Positions 16,977 to 23,710 of a DNA stretch of 23,710 bases are shown here, in pieces. Below the pieces are notes generated by a model, which was not told the DNA's origin, searched no databases, and saw only the letters and a list, made by a program, of their open reading frames with translations. Each line of letters opens with the position of its first letter. The stretch's first letter is position 1. The position numbers and the translations under genes were made by a program. Source of the DNA: an uncultured Porphyromonadaceae bacterium. Its GTDB lineage: Bacteria; Bacteroidota; Bacteroidia; Bacteroidales; Muribaculaceae. The stretch lies in the NCBI GenBank assembly GCA_900550645.1, contig URTA01000039.1:1-23710 (forward strand), written 5' to 3'.

Positions 16977-18650
16977 ATGGAAGAAAAGAAAACCAGCCAG
17001 CCGTCGCTGAACCAATACATAGAGAAGTCCATAAAGCGGAACTGGGAGCAGATGGCCCTTTCCGACCTGGGCGGCATCAACCACCGCTACAAGGATGTGG
17101 CTGAACTCATCGAGAAGCTTCACATCATGTTCGAGGCCGGCGGGCTGAAGCGCGGCGACCGCATAGCCATTTGCGGCAAGAACTCCGCCAACTGGGCAGT
17201 CGTGTTCCTCGCGTGCCTGACAGGCGGATATGTGGCAGTGCCGATATTGCACGAGTTCAAGCCAGAGACCATTCACCACCTGGTGGAACACTCCGGCGCA
17301 AAGCTGCTGTTTGTCGATGCCGCGATATGGGAAAACCTTGACGAGGGGGCCATGAAGGGGCTTGAGGCTGCCATATTCATTTCCGAATACGGTGTACCTT
17401 ATTGCAACAACAGCCGTCTGGCGGAGGTGCGCAACAGCTTGAACGAGCATTTCGGCCGCAAGTTCCCGTACTCGTTTACGGCAGACAGCGTGTCGTACCA
17501 CCATGACAACCCCGACGAGACTGCGGTGATAAACTATACCTCCGGGTCTACGGGCATGTCAAAGGGCGTGGAGCTGCCTTACCGCTCGCTGATGAGCAAC
17601 ATCCGCTTCTGCCTCGAGAACCTCGACTTCCTGCACGCCGGCGACGGCATAGTGAACATGTTGCCGCTGGCTCACATGTACGGAATGGTCATCGAGATGC
17701 TGCACCCGCTGTGCCGAGGCTGCCATTGCTTTTTCCTGACGCGGCTGCCGTCGCCCAAGGTGATAATGAACGCTTTCGCGCAGGTCAAGCCGAAACTCAT
17801 CATCACCGTGCCGCTGATTCTCGAGAAGATAATCCGCAACAAGGTCTTCCCGCTGCTCGAGAAGCCGCTGATGCGCCTGATGCTCAAAGTGCCGTATCTC
17901 GACGACCGTCTGCTGTCGAAAATTAAAGAGAGCCTGATGCAGGCCTTTGGCGGCGAGGTGCGACAGATCATCATCGGCGGCGCAGCCCTCAACGCCGATG
18001 TCGAGAAGTTTCTGCGCCGCATTGAGTTCCCCTATACCGTGGGCTACGGCATGACCGAGTGCGGCCCGCTCATTTCTTACGCACCGCCTGCGGAGAACCG
18101 TTTCCGCTCCTGCGGTCGGGTAGTTGACCGTATGCAGGTGCGCGTGGATTCGCACGACCCGGAGAACGTCCCCGGCGACCTGTGGGTGAAGGGCGACAAC
18201 GTGATGCGCGGCTATTTCCGCAACGATAGGGCTACAGCCGAAGTGCTGCCGCGTGATGACGGCTGGATGAACACCGGCGACCGCGCTGTTATAGACGCGG
18301 ACGGGTTTATATACATCAAAGGCCGCTCCAAGACCATGATTCTCGGCCCGAGCGGACAGAACATCTATCCCGAAGAGATAGAGCAGAAGCTGAACAATAT
18401 GCCATACGTGAGTGAGTCGCTCATCATCGACGAGGAGGGGAAGCTCGTTGCGCTCATCTATCCCGATTACCAGAGCGCGTCAGACCAGGGCATCGACACT
18501 GCCGGGCTGGAGCGGGTGATGGAGCAGAACATCCGCACCCTGAACGACGATGTCCCGGCATACTGCCGCGTATCGCGCTTCAAGATATTCCTCGAAGAGT
18601 TTGAGAAGACGCCCAAGCGTTCTATCAAACGTTTCCTCTATCAGCCGTGA
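16977..18650 (+). CDS. AMP-binding long-chain acyl-CoA synthetase
   Basis: It activates a fatty acid with ATP and CoA in the cytoplasm, or uses another carboxylic acid in the same adenylation chemistry. The 557 aa carry the P-loop-like YTSGSTGMSKG (187-197), GYGMTECGPL (356-365), the NTGDRA motif (432-437) and a C-terminal TPKRSIKRF (545-553) that places the lysine-rich end of the small domain. The start at ATG 16977 was chosen; an upstream in-frame start at 16929 lies inside the TlpA-like gene. It is likely an operon partner of that gene. The natural substrate cannot be read from the sequence. Confidence 0.92.
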   Translation: MEEKKTSQPSLNQYIEKSIKRNWEQMALSDLGGINHRYKDVAELIEKLHIMFEAGGLKRGDRIAICGKNSANWAVVFLACLTGGYVAVPILHEFKPETIHHLVEHSGAKLLFVDAAIWENLDEGAMKGLEAAIFISEYGVPYCNNSRLAEVRNSLNEHFGRKFPYSFTADSVSYHHDNPDETAVINYTSGSTGMSKGVELPYRSLMSNIRFCLENLDFLHAGDGIVNMLPLAHMYGMVIEMLHPLCRGCHCFFLTRLPSPKVIMNAFAQVKPKLIITVPLILEKIIRNKVFPLLEKPLMRLMLKVPYLDDRLLSKIKESLMQAFGGEVRQIIIGGAALNADVEKFLRRIEFPYTVGYGMTECGPLISYAPPAENRFRSCGRVVDRMQVRVDSHDPENVPGDLWVKGDNVMRGYFRNDRATAEVLPRDDGWMNTGDRAVIDADGFIYIKGRSKTMILGPSGQNIYPEEIEQKLNNMPYVSESLIIDEEGKLVALIYPDYQSASDQGIDTAGLERVMEQNIRTLNDDVPAYCRVSRFKIFLEEFEKTPKRSIKRFLYQP

Positions 18651-18720
18651 CGGCGAAACATCTTGTGGCATGGCCATAGGCTTCACAACACAGAGCCGTC
18701 TATTGCGTATATGAAGAAAC

Positions 18721-18748
18721 GAGGGTGTGCCTGTTTGGGTACACCCTC
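18721..18748. terminator. Hairpin terminator between converging genes
   Basis: GAGGGTGT (18721-18728) and ACACCCTC (18741-18748) pair perfectly, and three more pairs (one G-U) give an 11-bp stem with a 6-nt loop. Read on the minus strand, the stem is followed by GTTTCTTC, a T-rich tail suited to the five-gene minus operon, whose last stop is 26 nt away. On the plus strand it lies 70 nt past the acyl-CoA ligase and may serve it too. The bases 18651-18720 hold no gene. Confidence 0.75.
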
Positions 18749-18774
18749 ATGCTGTTAGCCCCGATTTATCCTCA

Positions 18775-19647
18775 TCATTGCTTGGCGTCAGTCTTTTTCA
18801 GCCCTTTCCACAATGTGTAAACGCCCAGGACTATAAAAATTATAGCCAGCGCGGTCATTTCCCAGATATGTTCGAGCGGGCTTACCCATATCTCGTTGAG
18901 CAGGCCTATGTGTCCCAGTACCTCGACAAACGTCCACAGCACTATCACCGTGGCTATTGCCATGCGTATGTTTGCTCCCCACGAGGGTATGCGTGTCTGT
19001 TTGAGAAAAATGAACATCGCGCCGACGAGGCAGCCTCCGGCTATTGCCAGTGTCACCGGGTGTGTGTCGCCGAGAAACTCCGTGTCATAGCAGAACATGA
19101 GCAGCACGTAGCTCGCCCACATCATCAGGTTCAGCTCCATAAAGGTGACTATCGAGGTGTGGCGTGTCATCGGGCGCACAACAATGCTGTCGCGGCGGCC
19201 GCCGAACAAGCGGCGTTGGCACCAGTTGAAGAAGTTGCAGCCCGAGCGGATGCTGAACAGGTAGAGGAGCAGGAACATCATCAGAAAGCCGAAGGAGGCC
19301 GGCAGTATGAGGTATTCCGGCTGCGTCACCTTGCCGGTCAGCGGGTCGGTATATGGCATCATGCCGAAGCGGTCGGCATAATACTGGAAGAGGAATTCCA
19401 CCCAACCAGTCCAGAAAAGCAGCCCGCCGAACAGACCCATGAGCGTCTGCGTCAGGTCGCGGCGGGCGAACACGCCGGCTACGGTCAGCAGAAAGCCCGC
19501 GAGGCCCATGACGAAAGCGCAGACGTGGAGTGTGCCGGGAGAGAGGGTGTGTTCCATGAGTATCATCAGTGCATGACCCAGGGGCATGGTCATGAGTACG
19601 AGTAAGAATGAGGCTACGGCCTTGCCGAAACATTTGCGGTTGTTCAT
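18775..19647 (-). CDS. Eight-TM inner-membrane protein of unknown function
   Basis: I do not recognise a named family. The 290-aa protein has about eight hydrophobic helices (approximate residues 8-31, 38-60, 65-91, 111-133, 168-190, 195-217, 225-250, 260-282). Histidines occur in or next to helices (H25, H41, H163, H246, H260), with many Met residues, so heme or metal contact is conceivable but unproven. The start ATG is 7 nt after the TonB receptor stop, so it is probably the last gene of the HmuY/receptor operon and may take part in cytoplasmic-membrane handling of the imported ligand. A hairpin terminator follows. Confidence 0.72.
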   Translation of the reverse strand: MNNRKCFGKAVASFLLVLMTMPLGHALMILMEHTLSPGTLHVCAFVMGLAGFLLTVAGVFARRDLTQTLMGLFGGLLFWTGWVEFLFQYYADRFGMMPYTDPLTGKVTQPEYLILPASFGFLMMFLLLYLFSIRSGCNFFNWCQRRLFGGRRDSIVVRPMTRHTSIVTFMELNLMMWASYVLLMFCYDTEFLGDTHPVTLAIAGGCLVGAMFIFLKQTRIPSWGANIRMAIATVIVLWTFVEVLGHIGLLNEIWVSPLEHIWEMTALAIIFIVLGVYTLWKGLKKTDAKQ

Positions 19648-19654
19648 GTCGTTG

Positions 19655-21640
19655 TCAGTTTAGGTTTATGTTCACGCCAGCCAAGAGGCTGATGCCATCG
19701 GTCAGCGGCGCGTTCAGGTAATAGTATTTGGGGGTGTAATTGAACAGGTTGTCAATCGCCAGCGTGACTTTTACGTGGCTGGTTACTGACTGCGTCACAG
19801 ACAGTTTCCAAAGCGTGTATGCCGGGTATCTTATGTCGGCTGTTCCGGCGGCGATGTTGTAGGAGTCCGCATATTCGCGGTTGGTGACTGCGGAGAGAAA
19901 CCTGCCGTTGAGGGCAATGTCGATGCTGTAGATGCTTGAGAAGTCCCTGTGCCACTGCACACGCGCCGTCAGCGAGTGGGGGCGTGCCGGGATATACGAG
20001 TTGTTGGCAGTGTTGCCGCTATTGTCACGTCCCGCATGCTCGCAGGTGTATGCGTATGACAGCTTTGCCGACAGCCCGTTGCTCCATGCCGCTTGCGCGG
20101 TCGCTTCGAAGCCGAATATGTTGTAGTTGGCCAGGTTGACATAGTCCAGATAAAGCTGGCTGCTGCCTGGCATGGAGTAGGGGAGGCCGGTGGTAATCTT
20201 GTTGTCAACATGGTTGAAGTATGCCGATGCCGTCAGGTTGTAGTTGCCGTGCGTATAGTCGGCCGACAGGTTGACGTTGTGGGCGGTCTCGGCTTTCAGC
20301 GCAGGATTTCCCTTGACCGTCCATATTCCCGACATGTCAAAGTCGTAGTAACGCTCCTTGAGCGTCGGGGCGCGGAAGCCCATGCCGTATGCGAGGCGCA
20401 CGTTGACATTGTACAGCGGCTTGTAGCGTGCCGAAATCCTCGGAGTGAGGTGTGACAGCCGCCCCTCGGAGAAGTAGTCGTAGCGCAACGCGCCTACGAC
20501 TTCCCATTGTTCGGAGGCTGTCCAGTCATATTGGGCGAATGCATCTGCATTGATTTCCGAGCGGTGCTTCCCCTCCATTTTGTCGTTCAGCAGATAGTCG
20601 CGCATCACGTCTGCGCCGGCCGACAGCGTGCCGCAGCTGCCGAAATAGTGGTTGTAGACACCGCGCACACTGTTCTGTACATTGCTGTAGCTCCGTATGT
20701 CGAGACCGGTGCGGCGGAAGAGCGTTGACTTGTCGTACTGGTCAAACGAGTAGGCTATGTCGATGTCGTCCGTATCTGAGAACTGCCATACGGCACGCAG
20801 CCCGGCGGAATAGTCGCGGTAACGCTCCGGAGCGTCGTTTGTCCGGGGCAGCTGGCGGAAATAATAGCCGGCACGCCCGGTTATCTTCAGCCTCTCCGCC
20901 GGGTTGACCGTTATTTGGTCGCGGAAGTCCCAAACCGTCTGGCCGTAGACGGTGCTGATAACTCGGGTCGCCGGCGAGGGCGCGTTGTGCACGTCATAGT
21001 TGTCTGTGTGGTTGTACGAGGCGGAAAAGCTGTTGCCGAACACACTGCTGCTGTTGGTCACGGTCACGCCGTACCGCTGGTCGGCATGCTTCCCTATGCG
21101 GGCGTTGGCATTGACTGACCACGGCTTGTCGGCAGTGCGTGTGATGATGTTGATGACACCGCCCCCTGCGCTGCTGCCGTAGAGTGCGCTCGATGCACCG
21201 CGCACTATCTCGATGCGCTCCACGTTTGACATCAGCAGCCGGTTGAAGTCCACATCGTCCATAGTTTCGCCCGCAAGCCGCTCGCCGTCAACGAGAAACA
21301 ATACACCCTGCCCACCGAACCCCCCGAAATTGAGGTGGATCTGCTGGTTCATGGCGTATGAGAACTCAACGCCAGGCATCTCCTGTTGCAGCAGGTCGCG
21401 GATGTCGGTAGCATCGCTTTTCTCGATCTCGGCGCGGGTTATCAGCCTTGTTTGCACCGGGGTGTCTTTCAGCAGTTTCGGTATGCGTGTGCCGGTGACG
21501 ACGATTTCGCCGAGGCTGAAGTCGTCGGCAGCCAGCGAGTCAACCTCTGCGTATGTCGTTGTCTCGTCCTCTGTGGCGGCGTGTGCTGCACACGCCAGCG
21601 GCAGGTACAGGGCGGTAAGAAGTATGTATGTTCTTGTCAC
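19655..21640 (-). CDS. TonB-dependent outer-membrane receptor, HmuR-like
   Basis: This is an outer-membrane gated channel for a scarce ligand, probably heme or a related complex given the adjacent HmuY protein. From the GTG at 21640 it has 661 aa: signal peptide to about residue 22, TonB box-like EIVVTGTR (45-52), plug domain to about 170 with ERIEIVRGASSALYGS (141-156), then a beta-barrel to the C-terminus NINLN. FRAP (422-425) and NPAL (445-448) boxes resemble those of heme receptors, but no His lies between them. The GTG overlaps the HmuY stop codon. An ORF extended upstream to 21880 runs inside the HmuY gene and is rejected. Confidence 0.93.
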   Translation of the reverse strand: MTRTYILLTALYLPLACAAHAATEDETTTYAEVDSLAADDFSLGEIVVTGTRIPKLLKDTPVQTRLITRAEIEKSDATDIRDLLQQEMPGVEFSYAMNQQIHLNFGGFGGQGVLFLVDGERLAGETMDDVDFNRLLMSNVERIEIVRGASSALYGSSAGGGVINIITRTADKPWSVNANARIGKHADQRYGVTVTNSSSVFGNSFSASYNHTDNYDVHNAPSPATRVISTVYGQTVWDFRDQITVNPAERLKITGRAGYYFRQLPRTNDAPERYRDYSAGLRAVWQFSDTDDIDIAYSFDQYDKSTLFRRTGLDIRSYSNVQNSVRGVYNHYFGSCGTLSAGADVMRDYLLNDKMEGKHRSEINADAFAQYDWTASEQWEVVGALRYDYFSEGRLSHLTPRISARYKPLYNVNVRLAYGMGFRAPTLKERYYDFDMSGIWTVKGNPALKAETAHNVNLSADYTHGNYNLTASAYFNHVDNKITTGLPYSMPGSSQLYLDYVNLANYNIFGFEATAQAAWSNGLSAKLSYAYTCEHAGRDNSGNTANNSYIPARPHSLTARVQWHRDFSSIYSIDIALNGRFLSAVTNREYADSYNIAAGTADIRYPAYTLWKLSVTQSVTSHVKVTLAIDNLFNYTPKYYYLNAPLTDGISLLAGVNINLN

Positions 21641-22416
21641 AATGGGTACTTGTAATTTATTGTCAGATGGCACTTCACTCCCTCGCTGTTCATGTAGTCT
21701 GTCAGTTGCAGGGCAGCGTATGTCCCATCGCCGAGGCGCAGCACATACACACGGCTGTCCATGGAGTACGTCGGCGGCATCGGCGGTATCTCCACTGTCA
21801 GCCATGACGAGAGAACCGTGTTGACACTGATCCCCTGGCAGCCGATTATTCCCGACAGCATCTTGTCGCGCACCGTCCATACGTCCGTCTCATTCCACGA
21901 GTCGGGCGTATATGACAGTTGCTCGAGATACTTGCGGCTTGCCGGCAGCTGGTCGATTGACGCATAGCCGGTGGCGTGAACGCCGCAGCCGTTGGTGCGC
22001 ACATTGTCGCGGTGCACGGCTATGGTCCATTCTTCCGGCTCGCCCTGCTGTGCCGTCTGCCGGAAACTGCGGAACTCATGTCGCGAGATTCCCTCGCCGT
22101 ACACATCATACCAGTATGTGTATATGCCCGCTGTTTCCGCGTCGGGGTGTGCCGCATAAGCGTCGCCATCGGCGGAGGGGACTTTGAACGTCTGCCACAG
22201 GTTGTCGGCATTTGCGGTCTCCACGCGGCGCAGGTCTATGTAGTGCCATTCGTCCCACGCTGTCGCGTCTATGTGCAGCTGGCCGCTTGCAGCCTCGCCG
22301 CAGTTGTCGCCAGGCTTGTCGTAGACACCCTCAAACAAGCCGTCACACGCCGGGAGTATCGTGATACATCCCAGCGTGACGGTTGCCAATATGAAATTCC
22401 TTATCCTTTTGCTCAT
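21637..22416 (-). CDS. HmuY-family surface lipoprotein (hemophore-like)
   Basis: The family includes P. gingivalis HmuY, which binds heme and passes it to the HmuR receptor. The 259-aa protein has a lipoprotein signal with lipobox LPAC (C24). The C-terminal signature YVLRLGDGTYAALQLTDYMNSEGVKCHLTINYKYP (about residues 224-258) is like the end of HmuY-family proteins. The start ATG overlaps the calycin-like stop (ATGA), and its stop overlaps the receptor GTG, so three genes are translationally linked. Which residues would coordinate heme cannot be assigned without an alignment. Confidence 0.87.
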   Translation of the reverse strand: MSKRIRNFILATVTLGCITILPACDGLFEGVYDKPGDNCGEAASGQLHIDATAWDEWHYIDLRRVETANADNLWQTFKVPSADGDAYAAHPDAETAGIYTYWYDVYGEGISRHEFRSFRQTAQQGEPEEWTIAVHRDNVRTNGCGVHATGYASIDQLPASRKYLEQLSYTPDSWNETDVWTVRDKMLSGIIGCQGISVNTVLSSWLTVEIPPMPPTYSMDSRVYVLRLGDGTYAALQLTDYMNSEGVKCHLTINYKYPL

Positions 22417-23003
22417 TTCTTGCCGTCAAAGGTAGCTGTAATCGGGAACGGCATCCCCTTCAGGGCGAAGCTGTTGGTCACTTTCAGCCCGTCGCCGGTC
22501 TTTTCTATGGTCACTTCGCTCGTTTCCACAAAGCTGTAGTCCTTGTCGATGCTGACGTTGCCGTCTTTCTCGGCGGTGAAATGCAGCTTTAGGCCGTCGG
22601 TGTCGTAGCGCCGGTAGTATGCACCCTTCTCCTCGTCGTATGCGATGCCGCTGATGGTGTATGCGCCCAGCGTGAGGTTGCCCATCACCGTCTCTTTGAG
22701 TATGTATTGCGGCATGTTGAGGGTGAGTGTGCCGTCGTCGGCCGCAGTCACCGTGTATGTCGTTTCCGCAGATGTGTAAGTGAAGCTGCCGCCAACGACC
22801 ACGGTATTTATGCCAGAGTAAGAGCCGGCATAGCTGTCAGCCGCGTTGGACTGCGCGTCCTCGAATGTCATCTCCTTGATTTCGGCGATGCTGAATGTCT
22901 GCGAAGAGCCGTCGTTGAAAGTGATGCGCAGCACATCGTCCTGCGCGTATGATGCTGTTGCGAAAGCGAGTGCCGCAGCTGCGGCGAGTATATGTCTTTT
23001 CAT
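22413..23003 (-). CDS. Secreted calycin-like domain protein
   Basis: The 196-aa protein has a Sec signal peptide (residues 1-20, cleavage after SYA, then QDD). A short post-signal motif LRITFNDGSSQTFSIAEI (about residues 25-42) precedes the main beta-rich domain. The main domain, roughly residues 58-196, resembles the lipocalin-like 'calycin-like' family of Bacteroidetes: a row of strands starting YAGSYSG and ending FPITATFDGKK. Calycin folds usually bind small hydrophobic ligands; the ligand here is unknown. It overlaps HmuY by 4 nt, which suggests a role in the same uptake process. Confidence 0.78.
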   Translation of the reverse strand: MKRHILAAAAALAFATASYAQDDVLRITFNDGSSQTFSIAEIKEMTFEDAQSNAADSYAGSYSGINTVVVGGSFTYTSAETTYTVTAADDGTLTLNMPQYILKETVMGNLTLGAYTISGIAYDEEKGAYYRRYDTDGLKLHFTAEKDGNVSIDKDYSFVETSEVTIEKTGDGLKVTNSFALKGMPFPITATFDGKK

Positions 23004-23016
23004 AGTAGTCTGTGTG

Positions 23017-23454
23017 TTATCTGATTATTATTTTGATGCTCTGTTTGCCCGCTGTGACGGCATATATCCCTGCGGCAAGTCCCTCCAGCGAGGCACTGTC
23101 GTTTGCAGAGCGGACTTCCCTGCCGCCGAGGTCATAGACCCGTATTGCCTGTCCTTCGGCTTCTGCTGTTTTGCCTGTATAGCGCAATATGGACTGGCTT
23201 TCGACAGGCAGGTTGGCGACCGAGGTGTCGTCTGCGAATGTGAATGAAACGACCTGCGCACGCGGATATGCGGTTTCCGCGTCAGGAGTGGAGATGAGTA
23301 CGTTCTCGCCCTCGAATGTCACCGTCGGTTTCTCGTCAAGTATGTAGGTCGGCTGCGAGCCGTCGGCAAGCGTGAGCCGCAAGCCTGTCTGCGCAGCTGC
23401 CAAAGGCAACGCCGCTGCCAACGCCAAGGCTGACCATATAATTCTTCTCTTCAT
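23017..23454 (-). CDS. Small secreted protein with T9SS-like C-terminal sorting domain
   Basis: The start ATG at 23454 gives 145 aa with a signal peptide (residues 1-21, cleavage near AAA before QT). An in-frame start at 23490 would put 12 residues before the signal and lies on or before the expected transcription start. Residues 25-49 (LRLTLADGSQ onward) resemble the motif after the signal in the next gene. The C-terminal half, with IRVYDLGGREV (104-114), LEGLAAGIYAV (123-133) and the basic end KIIIR, resembles type A sorting domains of the Por/type IX secretion system. It is the first gene of the operon, 13 nt before the calycin-like gene. Function is unknown. Confidence 0.75.
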   Translation of the reverse strand: MKRRIIWSALALAAALPLAAAQTGLRLTLADGSQPTYILDEKPTVTFEGENVLISTPDAETAYPRAQVVSFTFADDTSVANLPVESQSILRYTGKTAEAEGQAIRVYDLGGREVRSANDSASLEGLAAGIYAVTAGKQSIKIIIR

Positions 23455-23487
23455 TGTGCTGTGTGTGCTTTTCGTGTTTTTCGGTTG

Positions 23488-23518
23488 CAAAATTACCGCC
23501 GCTGCCCTCCCCGGGCAA
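23488..23518 (-). promoter_or_regulatory. Promoter of the HmuY/TonB receptor operon
   Basis: On the minus strand, TTG (23518-23516), 20 nt, then TAATTTTG (23495-23488) match the Bacteroidetes -33/-7 consensus TTG-N20-TAnnTTTG. The start codon of the first gene is about 33 nt beyond the -7 element. The -33 box lies inside one arm of a separated 9-bp inverted repeat that could bind a regulator. Confidence 0.82.
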
Positions 23519-23571
23519 TACCCACTTTGCGGTAAAAGGGAACGGCGGAATAGCGATGTTTCGGTATTGCC
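23514..23571. repeat. Separated 9-bp inverted repeat at the operon promoter
   Basis: GGCAATACC (23514-23522) and GGTATTGCC (23563-23571) are exact inverse complements, 40 nt apart. The first arm covers the -33 box of the minus-strand promoter. It may be an operator with two half sites; chance occurrence in such a short region is also possible. Confidence 0.4.
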
Positions 23572-23608
23572 GCAACGGAAATTGCGCGGAAATGGCTAAA
23601 TTCGCGGC

Positions 23609-23710
23609 ATGGAAATGCGTCTTGCTGCGCCGGGTGATATGCCCCGGGTAATGGAAATTATTACTGTCCGCTAAACATTTCAGGGAGGCGGCAAGGAAAA
23701 AGGGCTGATT
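23609..23710 (+). pseudogene. Possible broken GNAT acetyltransferase start (edge of window)
   Basis: From ATG 23609 the frame reads MEMRLAAPGDMPRVMEII, much like the N-terminus of many Bacteroidetes GNAT N-acetyltransferases, but a TAA stop occurs at codon 22. In the next frame the following bases read SAKHFREAARKKG, which also resembles the helix that normally follows. A frameshift or sequencing error is one reading; a chance likeness is another. The gene, if real, continues past the window. The remainder of 23523-23608 holds no recognised gene. Confidence 0.3.

Noticed and set aside
18727..19605. Plus-strand open frame opposite the eight-TM protein
   Set aside because: The minus-strand protein has clear hydrophobic helices and fits the operon; the plus-strand product is His/Glu/Ala-rich low-complexity without a domain.
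21641..21880. Upstream 80-codon extension of the TonB receptor
   Set aside because: It runs within the HmuY gene in another frame, and the signal peptide begins at the GTG at 21640.

Overview
The window looks like a Bacteroidales chromosome of fairly high GC, possibly Muribaculaceae-like. The genus is inferred, not proven. Supporting signs are A-rich leaders without Shine-Dalgarno sites, two promoters of the Bacteroidetes form TTTG/TTG-N20-TAnnTTTG, an ECF sigma/anti-sigma/DUF4252 operon, a HmuY-family lipoprotein beside a TonB-dependent receptor, and a C-terminal sorting-type domain on a small secreted protein.

Bases 1-12944 (+) hold the conserved translation/transcription block: tRNA-Tyr (5' end cut off), tRNA-Gly, tRNA-Thr, tuf, tRNA-Trp, secE, nusG, rplK, rplA, rplJ, rplL, rpoB, rpoC. 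A strong hairpin with a T-run between rplL and rpoB probably acts as a partial terminator that sets the ratio of ribosomal protein to RNA polymerase. Two hairpins follow rpoC.

Bases 13061-18650 (+) hold envelope and stress genes: an M48 metalloprotease lipoprotein; a three-gene operon (ECF sigma factor, one-TM anti-sigma protein, secreted DUF4252 protein) whose genes overlap by 4 nt and which has a candidate self-regulated ECF promoter; then a TlpA-like thioredoxin lipoprotein followed 10 nt later by a long-chain acyl-CoA ligase, driven by a near-consensus housekeeping promoter.

Bases 18775-23454 (-) form a compact five-gene operon. In transcription order it encodes a small secreted protein with a T9SS-like C-terminus, a calycin-like secreted protein, a HmuY-family lipoprotein, a TonB-dependent receptor, and an eight-TM inner-membrane protein of unknown function. 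Gaps are 13, -4, -3 and 7 nt. It has a clear promoter (-33 TTG, 20 bp, TAATTTTG) and ends at a hairpin shared with the converging acyl-CoA ligase gene. This is the most interesting part of the window: a probable heme or related tetrapyrrole/metal-complex uptake system with uncharacterised accessory proteins. Its receptor lacks the histidine expected between the FRAP and NPxL boxes.

At the right edge (23609 onward, +) there is a possible start of a GNAT acetyltransferase whose frame is broken. No CRISPR array, insertion sequence, prophage or rRNA was seen. No stretch above 300 bases lacks a gene.
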